DNA from: Eggerthellaceae bacterium | Lineage (GTDB): Bacteria; Actinomycetota; Coriobacteriia; Coriobacteriales; Eggerthellaceae | DNA length: 64,000 nt | NCBI GenBank assembly: GCA_017440565.1 | Contig: JAFSHA010000094.1 | Coordinates: 1-64,000 of the forward strand | Direction of reading: 5' to 3' | In this document: positions 17,025 to 24,964 of the stretch, in pieces | Numbering within the stretch: position 1 is the stretch's first letter | Layout of the letters: each line of letters starts with the position of its first letter | The notes under the pieces: generated by a model | What the model was told of the DNA's origin: nothing | Seen by the model: the letters and a program-made list of their open reading frames with translations, nothing else | Database searches by the model: none | Program-made: the position numbers and the translations under genes

Positions 17025-17160
17025 CCTAAGGAGAGAGAGGAGAGAAAGGAGGAAGGGGAAGTCCTTTGCTCTGGTACCCAGTATAGGTGCGTTCGCGCAG
17101 CTTGGCGCCTGCGCGCGCGTTCGGTAACCGCGCCGTTGCCGTTTGTTGGGCGCGCTGTCG

Positions 17161-17344
17161 AGTTGTGTGCAAAATGGGTCTCGCGTGCGGGGTGATCCAA
17201 CGCGAGATCACCCTGAATCGCCGCATTGGAGGACCTGAGAGCCGCAGTTTCGGGTTCGTGGCGCTTTCCGACTGCTATATTTGGCGTTCTTCGTGGGGTT
17301 GCAGCCCGATCCTCTCGCACGCGAGGCCGGTTTTGCACACAACT
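17161..17344. mobile_element. Inverted-repeat element copy 2 (184 bp)
   Basis: Ends: AGTTGTGTGCAAAA at 17161-17174 and its exact complement at 17331-17344. The inverted repeat extends about 37 bp with six mismatches (both ends continue through CTCGCGTGCG to GATC). It is shorter than copies 1 and 3, and its interior and inner TIR differ from theirs. Only the outer 14 bp are common to all. Confidence 0.65.
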
Positions 17345-17380
17345 CGCAGTTGGCACGGCGGCTCACAACACGGCGGCTCA

Positions 17381-17406
17381 CAAAAAAGGCCGCCCGGAGG
17401 CGGCCT
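17381..17406 (-). terminator. Terminator of rubrerythrin gene
   Basis: On the minus strand AGGCCGCC-TCCG-GGCGGCCT is followed by TTTTTT, 26 bp past the stop at 17432. A 15-bp direct repeat, CACGGCGGCTCACAA, occurs twice just beyond it (about 17355-17383). Confidence 0.85.
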
Positions 17407-17431
17407 GTGGCGGCTGTCTTACGCGCAGGAT

Positions 17432-18040
17432 TTAGAAAGCGCGGAACTTGGCCTTCGGGACGAAGCAGATGGGGCACTTCTCGAAGTCGTCGCCCTTGTG
17501 GATGTAACCGCAAACGGGGCAGAGGTAGAAGGTGTCGTCATCCTCGGCGTCGATGTCGTTGTAGGCGGCCAGGTACAGCTCGGCGTGCACGGCCTCGGCC
17601 AGCTTCGCGCGAGTGAACACCTGCACGGCCTTGGTCTCGCCTTCCTCGATGGCCTTCTCGATGAACGCCGGGTACATATCGGAGGTCTCGTAGATCTCGC
17701 CCAGGGCGCCCGAGATGAGGTTGAGGTCGGTAGCGATACCCTCGGCGGCCGGCGGCTCGGGCTTGACGTAGTCGGGCTCGGCAGCGGTGATGAGCGCGGC
17801 CTCCATGCCAATGTGGATCTGCTCGGCGGCGGCGGTTGCCTCGAACAGGCGGGCGATCTGGTTGTAGCCCTGCTCCTTGGCGGCGGCGGCAAACGCGGTG
17901 TACTTGGCGGATGCGCCGGTTTCGCCGCAGACGGCGGCCTTCAGGTTCTCAAGCGTGGTGCCGACGACGGTGGTGCTGCCAGCGGCGACGCTGAAGTTAG
18001 TTGCGTTCTCGTGGTTGGGGGTAGTTGCGCGGACCTTCAT
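17432..18040 (-). CDS. rbr: Rubrerythrin
   Basis: 202 residues, cytoplasmic peroxide scavenger of anaerobes. It reduces H2O2 at a diiron site using electrons passed through a rubredoxin centre. The ferritin-like domain shows E40 (CGETGAS), an E73-x2-H76 pair (AAEQIHIG) and a second ExxH (AEAVHAELY) near residue 150. The C-terminal rubredoxin-like knuckles are CPVCG and CPICF, from about 176. The start at 18040 has GGAGG eight bases upstream; the frame is open to 18181 but that extension has no ribosome site. It is monocistronic with its own terminator. Confidence 0.93.
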   Translation of the reverse strand: MKVRATTPNHENATNFSVAAGSTTVVGTTLENLKAAVCGETGASAKYTAFAAAAKEQGYNQIARLFEATAAAEQIHIGMEAALITAAEPDYVKPEPPAAEGIATDLNLISGALGEIYETSDMYPAFIEKAIEEGETKAVQVFTRAKLAEAVHAELYLAAYNDIDAEDDDTFYLCPVCGYIHKGDDFEKCPICFVPKAKFRAF

Positions 18041-18230
18041 GGGGCCAGCCTCCTTTTCCTCGTCTAGTTGGCGAACATGTGAAATGATCGCGGCTAATTC
18101 GCGTCTTTGCATTATACGCAAAGGTTTGTCACCGATTCGTTTCGTTCGGATGATACAGTTCTGCCACCATTGATTTAGCACGGTTTACGAGCCCTCGCGT
18201 GGTAGGGGGCTTTCGATAGAAGGGACGAAC

Positions 18231-19703
18231 ATGGAACGTGAAGTTGCCTGGAAGAAATACGACGAGGCGAGCCTGGCGGCGCTCGAGGAGCTTGCCTGCG
18301 GCTACATCGATTTCATTTCCGAGAACAAGACCGAGCGCGAGTGCGCTTCTGCGGCTATCAAGTTGGCGCAGGATGCGGGCTACGAATCGCTTGATGAGGC
18401 CGTTTCGGCTGGCCGTGAGTTAAAGCCGGGCGACAAGTTGTGGGTGCAGGCACACGGAAAGGCACTCATGCTGGTGCATGTGGGTGCCCGCCCGATGGCC
18501 GAGGGCATGAACATCCTGGGCGCGCATGTGGACTCGCCGCGTCTTGACCTGAAGCAGAATCCGCTGTACGAGAGCAACGGTTTCGCGCTGCTTGACACGC
18601 ACTACTACGGCGGCATTAAGAATTACCAGTGGGTGGCGTTGCCGCTTGCGCTGCATGGCGTGGTGGCGAAGACCGATGGGACCGTGGTCGAGGTGAACAT
18701 CGGCGAGGATGCTTCCGATCCGGTTTTCTGCGTGACTGATTTGCTGCCGCATTTGGGCGCTGCGCAGATGGACAAGAAGGGGTCGAAGGTCGTCGAAGGC
18801 GAGGATCTCGACTTGCTGGTGGGGAACAGGCCCTCTGACTGCGGGACGGGCTCTGGGCGACTGGACACTCCCGCCCAGAGCCCTGATGCGGCTTTGGAGG
18901 CTGCGGGCGAGGAGAAGCCGGAGGCGCCGAAGGAGCCGGTGAAGGCGCTCGTTCTCGAGATCCTGAACGAGAAGTACGGCATCGAGGAGGAGGACTTCCT
19001 CTCGGCCGAGCTTGAGGTGGTGCCGGCGGGCCGCGCGCGTGAGCTGGGCTTTGATCGCAGCATGGTCATCGGGTACGGACAGGATGACCGCGTGTGCGCC
19101 TACACGTCGCTGGTGGCGCAGCTGGCGCTGGCGGCCGACGAAGAGCCGCCCGCTAAAACAGCGGTCACCATTTTGGTTGACAAGGAGGAAATCGGCAGCG
19201 TGGGCGCCACGGGTATGTGCTCGCGTTTCTTTGAGAACGCAATTGCCGAGATCATGGAGCTGGCGGGCGAGGGCGGCGCGCTGCCGTTGCGTCGTGCGCT
19301 GGCAGCATCGAGCATGCTGTCCTCCGATGTTTCCGCTGGTTTCGATCCGGCGTATGCCAGCGTCTTCGAGGCGAAGAACTCGGCGTTTTTGGGCAAGGGC
19401 CTGGTGTTCAATAAGTACACGGGCGCGCGCGGTAAGAGCGGCTCCAACGACGCGAGCGCCGAGTACGTGGCGCGCATTCGCCGCGTGATGGCCGATGCCG
19501 GCGTGACGTTCCAGACCGCTGAGCTGGGTCGCGTCGATGCGGGCGGCGGCGGGACTATCGCCTATATCCCAGCCGAGTATGGCATGAATGTAATTGACTC
19601 GGGCGTGGCGGTGCTTTCCATGCACGCGCCGTGGGAGGTTACCAGCAAGGCTGACATCTACGAGGCACGTCGCGGCTACGAGGCCTTCCTTCGCAACATG
19701 TAA
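18231..19703 (+). CDS. M18 family aminopeptidase (aspartyl aminopeptidase type)
   Basis: 490 residues; the M18 family is usually 430-470. It is a dinuclear zinc exopeptidase that removes N-terminal residues, often acidic, in the cytoplasm. Metal-site and catalytic motifs: GAHVDSPRLD, a DKEEIGSVGATG stretch and SSMLSSDVSAG; the C-terminal GVAVLSMHAPWE holds the last His. The extra length is an insertion at about residues 202-237 between LLVGNRP and VKALVLEIL, low in complexity and encoded by DNA with a perfect 12-bp inverted repeat. ATG 18231 has GAAGGGACG upstream. Confidence 0.9.
   Translation: MEREVAWKKYDEASLAALEELACGYIDFISENKTERECASAAIKLAQDAGYESLDEAVSAGRELKPGDKLWVQAHGKALMLVHVGARPMAEGMNILGAHVDSPRLDLKQNPLYESNGFALLDTHYYGGIKNYQWVALPLALHGVVAKTDGTVVEVNIGEDASDPVFCVTDLLPHLGAAQMDKKGSKVVEGEDLDLLVGNRPSDCGTGSGRLDTPAQSPDAALEAAGEEKPEAPKEPVKALVLEILNEKYGIEEEDFLSAELEVVPAGRARELGFDRSMVIGYGQDDRVCAYTSLVAQLALAADEEPPAKTAVTILVDKEEIGSVGATGMCSRFFENAIAEIMELAGEGGALPLRRALAASSMLSSDVSAGFDPAYASVFEAKNSAFLGKGLVFNKYTGARGKSGSNDASAEYVARIRRVMADAGVTFQTAELGRVDAGGGGTIAYIPAEYGMNVIDSGVAVLSMHAPWEVTSKADIYEARRGYEAFLRNM
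18848..18883. repeat. 12-bp inverted repeat inside the M18 peptidase gene
   Basis: GGGCTCTGGGCG (18848-18859) is the exact complement of CGCCCAGAGCCC (18872-18883), 12-nt loop. It lies in frame in a segment that looks inserted relative to the M18 family, and encodes roughly residues 206-218. Confidence 0.6.
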
Positions 19704-19735
19704 TCGATTGGCTGAAGCAAGCTGAAAGGTTTGAA

Positions 19736-19757
19736 GGGCCGATGGGTCAGTCGGCCC
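19736..19757 (+). terminator. Short hairpin after M18 peptidase
   Basis: GGGCCGA pairs with TCGGCCC, loop 8 nt, 33 bp past the stop. There is no U-run, so it is a weak candidate. Confidence 0.35.
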
Positions 19758-19871
19758 GTCGCGACATTGTCCCGTGCTCGTGGTGTCGACGATGTCGAAT
19801 TACTCGAAGGTCAGGGGGGGGAGGTAGCACCTGCGCGCCTCCCTTCGAAAGTCCCCGCCGACGGGCGATAT

Positions 19872-19903
19872 GATTCTGCATTGTGCAATGCAATTAGAGA
19901 ATC
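19872..19903. other. Two-part stem-loop in 19704-20000 spacer
   Basis: GATTCT...AGAATC encloses GCATTG-TG-CAATGC. An eight-G run occurs at about 19813-19820. No ORF or riboswitch was recognised in the 297-bp spacer. Confidence 0.3.
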
Positions 19904-20000
19904 AAAGCCGATGGCGATGTGATTTCGGAATGATCGGTGGGGTGTGGTTTATGGTGGGTGCTAGTGGAGGGGCATGGTGCGTGAAGGAGGTGCGGGCTTG

Positions 20001-20600
20001 ATGGGGCTTGACGAACTGGAGCGGCAGCGTGACTTGGCGGTTTGCGGATACTCGCTGGCGGAGGGCGCGCAAACTCGCTTTGCGGCGGAAGGAGCGCACG
20101 ACCCCACGGCTACGCGCTATTTCGTGCTCGAGAAGCTGTTTTCCCAGATGGAATTTGATGTTGACTCGCATCTGCTCGATGTGGGCTGCGGTGCGGGCAG
20201 GGCGCTAGCGTATTATGTGGAAGTCGGGCTGCCGGGGCGGGCGACGGGCGTTGAGCTTGACCCGGTGCTTGCGCGACGTGCTAGCACGTGGGCGAGGAAC
20301 TTCCCGCAGCTAGCCGTGGTCGAGGGCAGCGTGCTGGATGTTTCGTTGCGTCCGTATACGCACTTCTACCTGTTCAACCCCTTCGACAGCTGCGTTCTCG
20401 AGCGTTTCGTCGAGAAGCTGGAGGCCGAGGTGCGCGGCTGTGTCACGCTGTGCCATATGTCCGACAATGGCGAGAACTACCTGTTCTGGGGCCGTGCGGG
20501 CTGGCGCTTGCAAACCGAGGGTTGGATTCACGAATACGAGGGCAGCCCTGCGTTCAACTGCCCGCAACACTGGTCTATCTGGCAGTTTGACCGAGCGTGA
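20001..20600 (+). CDS. SAM-dependent methyltransferase
   Basis: 199 residues. A class I Rossmann methyltransferase fold is shown by motif I SHLLDVGCGAGRALAYYV, motif II ATGVELDPVLARRA and a motif IV-like THFYLFNPFDS. The substrate is not evident; a small-molecule or protein methylase is possible. The start is placed at ATG 20001 with GGAGG about 11 bases upstream; ATG 19974 is in frame but has a poorer site. It is followed by a strong terminator shared with the convergent zinc-ribbon gene. Confidence 0.78.
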   Translation: MGLDELERQRDLAVCGYSLAEGAQTRFAAEGAHDPTATRYFVLEKLFSQMEFDVDSHLLDVGCGAGRALAYYVEVGLPGRATGVELDPVLARRASTWARNFPQLAVVEGSVLDVSLRPYTHFYLFNPFDSCVLERFVEKLEAEVRGCVTLCHMSDNGENYLFWGRAGWRLQTEGWIHEYEGSPAFNCPQHWSIWQFDRA

Positions 20601-20619
20601 CGAGGGGACGCCGAGCAAG

Positions 20620-20671
20620 GGCTCTTCCGTTGGCGACGCAAGGGGGAAGGCGCGACGGTAACGGAAGAGCC
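20620..20671. terminator. Bidirectional hairpin between methyltransferase and zinc-ribbon genes
   Basis: GGCTCTTCCGTT (20620-20631) pairs perfectly with AACGGAAGAGCC (20660-20671), loop 28 nt, placed between convergent genes. Confidence 0.6.
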
Positions 20672-20683
20672 GCGTTGGGGGCG

Positions 20684-20893
20684 CTACTGCCCCGGGGCCT
20701 TCGGTGCCGCGGGAGCGCCGGGAGCGCCAGGTGCCGCGGGAGCGCCGGGGGCGCCAACACCGGGAATCGCATAGGGGCTTGCCTCGGGAAGCTCGGCTCC
20801 GCACTGGGGGCATGCCTTTGCCGTGGCGGGGCACTTCGCACCGCACTGAGGGCAGTTCCTGTCCGCCTCGATGGCTGCTGGCCTAAAACACAT
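20684..20893 (-). CDS. Small zinc-ribbon protein with collagen-like Gly-Ala-Pro tail
   Basis: 69 residues. Two CPQCGA knuckles (C14 to C17 and C28 to C31, with an extra CPATAKAC between) make a zinc ribbon. After residue 40 the chain is almost wholly G, A and P in GAPGAP/AAPGAP triplets. The start at 20893 has GGAGAACATC before it, a good ribosome site. Function unknown. Short double-knuckle proteins often act as adaptors or metal-binding parts. It diverges from the molybdoenzyme operon across 306 bp, so shared control is possible. Confidence 0.7.
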   Translation of the reverse strand: MCFRPAAIEADRNCPQCGAKCPATAKACPQCGAELPEASPYAIPGVGAPGAPAAPGAPGAPAAPKAPGQ

Positions 20894-21024
20894 GATGTTC
20901 TCCTATCGTTAAGGGGCTTCGGCGTAGCAGCTCGCCGAAGCCGAATTCAGGTGCCTCGGCAACGATTCTATAGCCCTCTTCCACGCCTGTGAATTTCCTT
21001 CTTTTCCATAATCTGATTCCCGTT

Positions 21025-21068
21025 TGGAAACAGAGAATGTAACGTTCGAAGAAGGGAATCTGTTTCCA
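21025..21068. promoter_or_regulatory. Inverted repeat TGGAAACAGA...TCTGTTTCCA in molybdoenzyme upstream region
   Basis: A perfect 10-bp dyad separated by 24 bp. A further CCAGAAACAG follows at 21071-21080, and ATTCCC half-sites flank it. It lies 130 bp upstream of the molybdoenzyme ATG and about as far from the zinc-ribbon start. A LysR-type or other dimeric regulator could bind here. Confidence 0.45.
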
Positions 21069-21100
21069 TTCCAGAAACAGCAATGTTTCGCAATCATCGA

Positions 21101-21129
21101 TTCACACGACCGAATACGCCCTGTATATT
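21101..21129 (+). promoter_or_regulatory. Promoter for the molybdopterin oxidoreductase operon
   Basis: TTCACA (21101-21106), 17-bp spacer, TATATT (21124-21129). It predicts a leader of about 65 nt before the ATG at 21200. Confidence 0.5.
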
Positions 21130-21199
21130 GCGCCTTAGGGTGCCCGCAAGGATTCGCGTAAAGCAGCTTCGCGGATCAAAGCAATGCAGAGGAGGAAGA

Positions 21200-23545
21200 A
21201 TGGAGTTTGTTAACGACATCGGCAAGCCTTGGCGATTCGAAGACGAAGGACTGACGGTTACCCGTTCCTGCGTGTGGTCGCCTCCGGGATGCCATCCGGT
21301 TGGCTGCGGCGTGAAGTTCTACGCTGACGCTGAAGGCAAGCTGGTCAAGGTCGAGGGCGACGAGAACCAGCCGGTCACCAAGGGCCGTCTGTGCGTGCGC
21401 TGCCTGACTTTGAAGGACTACGTCAACCACCCCGACCGCATCAAGTATCCCATGAAGCGCGACCCGCAGTTCCGCGGTCAGGCCGACAAGTGGGAGCGCA
21501 TCAGTTGGGAAGAGGCCTTCGATCTTATCGAGAGCGAGTGGAAGCGCATCACCGGCAAGTACGGCCCCACCTCGGTTGCCGTATGGGCCGGCACCGGCCG
21601 TGAGGGCGGTACCTTCATGCCCTATGCTGCGGCCATCTTCGCAACGCCGAACTACTGCTACACTCAGTCCGGCTACGCCTGCTACCTGCCGCGCATGGCC
21701 GCTTCGGCCTACGTGCTGGGTGCCGTGTATCCCGAGATCGACTTCGCCGGCGGCCTTGAGGGCACTTACGACAACCCCGAGTTCGTGGTTCCGGAAGTCA
21801 TCATGCTGGTTGGCAAGGATCCGCTGCCCTCCAACCCCGACGGCTTCTTCGGCCATTCGGTCATCGACCTCATGAAGCGCGGCGCGAAGCTCATCACCGT
21901 CGACCCGCGTTCCAACTGGGTGTCCACGCGCGCCGAGTACAACCTGCGCCTGCGTCCCGGCACCGACACGGCCCTGCTCATGGCCATGCTCAACGTCATC
22001 ATCGACGAGGACCTTTACGACCACGAGTGGGTTGAGAAGTGGACTTACGGCTTCGAGCAGCTCGCCGAGCGCGTTCAGGCCATCACGCCCGCCATCGCCG
22101 CCGAGATCTGCGACGTCCCCGAAGAGGACATCATCGGCGCTGCTCGCATGTACGCCGCCGCTAAGCCGGCCTCCATTGCCTGGGGCCTTGCCACCGACCA
22201 GAAGGCCAACGGCCAGCAGATGGCGCACTGCGTCATGGCCCTCATGGCTATCACCGGCAACATCGACGTGCCCGGCGGCAACATCATCGGCGGTTTCGCC
22301 GACTCGCTGAACGAGCCTGGCTTCGGCTTCAGCATCATGTCCGACGAGACGAAGGACGCCCTGCTCGGTCTACACGACTACCCGGCCTACTGCGGCATGC
22401 TGCTCAACGCCCATGCCGACCTCATGCTCAAGGCGCTTGAGACCGAGGAGCCCTATCCCATCAAGATGGGCCTGTTCGCGGGCAACAACCTGGTTGCCTG
22501 CACCTCCGCCGAGCCGCGCCGCTGGCATGACGCCATGATCAAGAGCCTCGAGTTCAACATCGGCTTCGACGTGTGGATGACCCCGTCTGTCCAGGCAACC
22601 TGCGACCTCATGCTTCCGCTGCCCACCGTTGCCGAACGCGACGGCATCGTGTTCACGCACTACAGCTCGCTGCCCGTCACCTACGGCGTCATGACCCCGG
22701 CTATCGTCCGCGTCGGCGAGACCAAGTCCGACATGGAGTTTGGCTGGGAGCTCGGCCATCGTTTGCAGCCCGATTTCTGGAACGAGCAGTTCACCGACTT
22801 CACCAACTTCATCGAGAAGTTCCGCCTGCAGGGCAACATCTCCCTCGAGGACGCTCGCGAGAAGGTGTGCGTCCAGCGCGGTCATACCTATCGCAAGTAC
22901 GAGAAGGGCCTCTTGCGCGGCGACGGCGCCCTGGGCTTCAACACGCCCACCGGCCGCGTCGAGCTGTGGTCGACCATGTTCCAGCGCTTCGGCGACGATC
23001 CGCTGCCTTACTACGAGGAGCCGCAGTACAGCCCGCTTTCCACGCCCGAGCTGCTTGAGGACTACCCGTTCGTGCTCACTTCGGGCGCCCGCCGCTACGA
23101 GTACTTCCACTCCGAGGGCAGGCAGATCCCGTATCTGCGCGAGATTCATCCCGAGCCGACGTTCGACATTCACCCCGTTGACGCCGAGGCGCTGGGCATC
23201 TCCCAGAACGACATGTGCATCCTCGAGAACCAGTACGGCTTCTGCGAGCTGCGCGCCAACCTTTCACCCATCGTGAAGCCCGGCGTCGTGCATGCCGACC
23301 ACGGCTGGTGGTATCCCGAGGAAGACCCCAACGAGCCGCACCTCTACGGCGTGTTCCGCTCCAACGTCAATAACCTGGTTCCCAACTTCCACTTCGGCAA
23401 GATGGGCTTCGGCGCCCCCTTCAAGTGCATTCTCTGCAGCGTGAAGAAGGGCAGCCTCGCCGACAAGCTGAGCCATGAGGAGCTTATCGCCGGCGGGTAC
23501 GATCGCCCGGCAGTCATCAACTGGAAGGAGGGGCGCAATGCCTAA
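21200..23545 (+). CDS. Molybdopterin-dependent oxidoreductase, catalytic subunit (DMSO-reductase superfamily)
   Basis: 781 residues from ATG 21200, which sits behind AGAGGAGGAAGA; an upstream extension to 21083 lacks such a site. There is no Tat signal, so it should work in the cytoplasm. An N-terminal 4Fe-4S site uses C24, C31, C36 and C65 in VWSPPGCHPVGCGVKF and KGRLCVRC. Bis-MGD-binding domains follow: SVAVWAGTGREGG, LITVDPRSNW, PGTDTALLMAML, GNIDVPGGN. C161 in YACYLPRMA is a candidate molybdenum ligand. The C-terminal molydop-binding domain is near VLTSGARRYEYFHSEG. Sequence style recalls the PadB/transhydroxylase/catechol-dehydroxylase side of the family, but the substrate cannot be read. 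It overlaps its Fe-S partner by 8 bp. Confidence 0.85.
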   Translation: MEFVNDIGKPWRFEDEGLTVTRSCVWSPPGCHPVGCGVKFYADAEGKLVKVEGDENQPVTKGRLCVRCLTLKDYVNHPDRIKYPMKRDPQFRGQADKWERISWEEAFDLIESEWKRITGKYGPTSVAVWAGTGREGGTFMPYAAAIFATPNYCYTQSGYACYLPRMAASAYVLGAVYPEIDFAGGLEGTYDNPEFVVPEVIMLVGKDPLPSNPDGFFGHSVIDLMKRGAKLITVDPRSNWVSTRAEYNLRLRPGTDTALLMAMLNVIIDEDLYDHEWVEKWTYGFEQLAERVQAITPAIAAEICDVPEEDIIGAARMYAAAKPASIAWGLATDQKANGQQMAHCVMALMAITGNIDVPGGNIIGGFADSLNEPGFGFSIMSDETKDALLGLHDYPAYCGMLLNAHADLMLKALETEEPYPIKMGLFAGNNLVACTSAEPRRWHDAMIKSLEFNIGFDVWMTPSVQATCDLMLPLPTVAERDGIVFTHYSSLPVTYGVMTPAIVRVGETKSDMEFGWELGHRLQPDFWNEQFTDFTNFIEKFRLQGNISLEDAREKVCVQRGHTYRKYEKGLLRGDGALGFNTPTGRVELWSTMFQRFGDDPLPYYEEPQYSPLSTPELLEDYPFVLTSGARRYEYFHSEGRQIPYLREIHPEPTFDIHPVDAEALGISQNDMCILENQYGFCELRANLSPIVKPGVVHADHGWWYPEEDPNEPHLYGVFRSNVNNLVPNFHFGKMGFGAPFKCILCSVKKGSLADKLSHEELIAGGYDRPAVINWKEGRNA

Positions 23546-24065
23546 CTACGGACTTCTGATCGACTACGAATACTGCTCCGGCTGCCACAGCTGCGAAGTC
23601 GCCTGCAAGGAGGAGCACGGCTTTCCGGTAGGCAAGCACGGCATCCGCGTGTTCAACGACGGCCCGTGGCCCATCGACAACCGCAAGATGAACTGGAACA
23701 AGATTCCGATTCCGACCGACCTGTGCGATCTGTGCGCCGACCGCGTGGCCAAGGGGAAGGTTCCCACCTGCGTGCATCACTGCCTCTGCCAAGCCATGAA
23801 GTTCGGCACCATCGACGAGCTGTGCGAGGACCTGAAGCGCAAGCACAAGCAGGTGCTGTGGGTGCCGCGCGAGGGCGAGCCGCTTAACTGGCAGGAGGAG
23901 ATCGACACCACGAGCGTCGTCGAGAAGCTCAAGCATGTCAAGCATGACATCACCTACTCGGTAGCCGATGATTCTGCTCTTAAGGGCGGCGAGGCCAACA
24001 CGAGCTTCAAGCTGGCTCTTCAGCGCGAGGAGCAGAAGCTTGACGAGCGCCAGAAGGTCGAGTAG
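23538..24065 (+). CDS. 4Fe-4S ferredoxin-type electron transfer subunit
   Basis: 175 residues. Its ATG lies inside the last codons of the catalytic-subunit gene, behind GGAAGGAGGGGC, so the two are co-translated. It begins with YCSGCHSCEVACKEEHG, one four-Cys cluster motif, and has a second Cys group (LCDLCADRV, TCVHHCLCQ). That is fewer clusters than a full four-cluster DmsB. The C-terminal 55 residues are charged and helical. It probably shuttles electrons to or from the molybdoenzyme. No membrane anchor gene follows, consistent with a soluble complex. Confidence 0.82.
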   Translation: MPNYGLLIDYEYCSGCHSCEVACKEEHGFPVGKHGIRVFNDGPWPIDNRKMNWNKIPIPTDLCDLCADRVAKGKVPTCVHHCLCQAMKFGTIDELCEDLKRKHKQVLWVPREGEPLNWQEEIDTTSVVEKLKHVKHDITYSVADDSALKGGEANTSFKLALQREEQKLDERQKVE

Positions 24066-24079
24066 GAAAGCGAGGGGCT

Positions 24080-24493
24080 ATGAGCGTCATCACCTTCCAC
24101 TACGTCGGCCGCACCGAGGACGGAGAGGTATTCTTCGACAGCCATAAGGGCGAGCCCTTCCAGCTGACGCTTGGCATGCACATGGTCATGCCGAAGCTCG
24201 AAGAGGGCCTTGTCGGAGCCTTGCCAGGCGAGAAGCGGGTCATCGACGTGGGCATGGCCTACGGCGACATCGACCCGAGCGCCGTCCAGAAGCGCATCCT
24301 CAAGGAGACCATCGAGGACGGCTTCAGCCTTCAGGAGGGCATGGAGGTGATGTGGACGAGCCCCCGCAACACCCACAAGCCCGTTCCCGCGAGGATCGTG
24401 CGAGCCGATGATCTGACCTTCGACATCGACTTCAACCATCCCCTGGCTGGTAAGATCCTCGTTTACGAGGTCGAGGTGCTCGCCGTTTCCTAA
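24080..24493 (+). CDS. SlyD-like FKBP-type peptidyl-prolyl isomerase
   Basis: 137 residues. The split FKBP domain is clear: an N-terminal ITFHYVGRTEDGEVFFDS with LTLGMHMVMPKLEEGLVG, then an insert-in-flap region at about 70-120, then DIDFNHPLAGKILVYEVEV closing the fold. These proteins catalyse prolyl isomerisation and act as chaperones; SlyD also helps metalloenzyme maturation. There is no His-rich metal tail here. The gene starts 14 bp after the Fe-S subunit with GAGGGG upstream, and so is in the operon. I infer that it helps fold or load the molybdoenzyme. Confidence 0.88.
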   Translation: MSVITFHYVGRTEDGEVFFDSHKGEPFQLTLGMHMVMPKLEEGLVGALPGEKRVIDVGMAYGDIDPSAVQKRILKETIEDGFSLQEGMEVMWTSPRNTHKPVPARIVRADDLTFDIDFNHPLAGKILVYEVEVLAVS

Positions 24494-24504
24494 GGCGAAT
24501 TGAA

Positions 24505-24548
24505 CTGACCCGCTTGGTCGTTGAAGGGCTGGGCGGGTCAGGCTGTTT
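24505..24548 (+). terminator. Terminator after FKBP gene
   Basis: CTGACCCGC (24505-24513) pairs with GCGGGTCAG (24533-24541), followed by GCTGTTTT. Confidence 0.6.
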
Positions 24549-24562
24549 TCGAGGGGGAAGAT

Positions 24563-24880
24563 ATGTGCTGGGGTTGCAATCCGCTGTGCGGGGGATGCCG
24601 GCCGCCAAGGCAGAAAGCGGCGGTGTGCCCGGAATGCGGATGGATGAACATACTTGCTCTGCAGGACAAGGGCAGGCCCGAGTCCGTCGCTTGCGAGAAG
24701 TGCGCCTGCGACATGACGCCGCTGTCGGTGCCCGTGGGCAAGCGGTGCGCTCGTTTCGGCGGCTTAGAATGCGCTAATCCTTGCGGCCTTGCGGATAGGG
24801 TTCCCGAAACGGGCAGCTTGGAGAGGTGCCTGAATCGCGTTGAACCCGATGAGTGGCATGCGATCGCGCCCCCTTCTTGA
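24563..24880 (+). CDS. Small Cys-rich (zinc-ribbon-like) protein
   Basis: 105 residues from ATG 24563, which has GAGGGGGAAG immediately upstream; the frame is open to 24521 but that part overlaps the terminator. Cys motifs run MCWGCNPLCGGC, VCPECGW, ACEKCACD and ECANPCG, eleven Cys in all, suggesting two metal sites. No family is recognised. It lies between the molybdoenzyme operon and the LysR gene, and mirrors the zinc-ribbon gene on the operon's other side. Confidence 0.65.
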   Translation: MCWGCNPLCGGCRPPRQKAAVCPECGWMNILALQDKGRPESVACEKCACDMTPLSVPVGKRCARFGGLECANPCGLADRVPETGSLERCLNRVEPDEWHAIAPPS

Positions 24881-24964
24881 TGCAGGTTGGGAAAGAATGT
24901 AACCTTGGCATCGGGCGAGCATGGCGCACCCAGCTTTGGGGTGCTTCCGTGAAATGGGGGATTC

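Noticed and set aside
19704-20000. Riboswitch in the spacer before the methyltransferase
   Set aside because: Only a small stem-loop and a G-run are visible. No known aptamer core was recognised.
24521-24777. Alternative frame of the Cys-rich gene
   Set aside because: The overlapping 24514 frame is Arg/Gly-rich and lacks the ordered CxxC motifs found in the 24563 frame.
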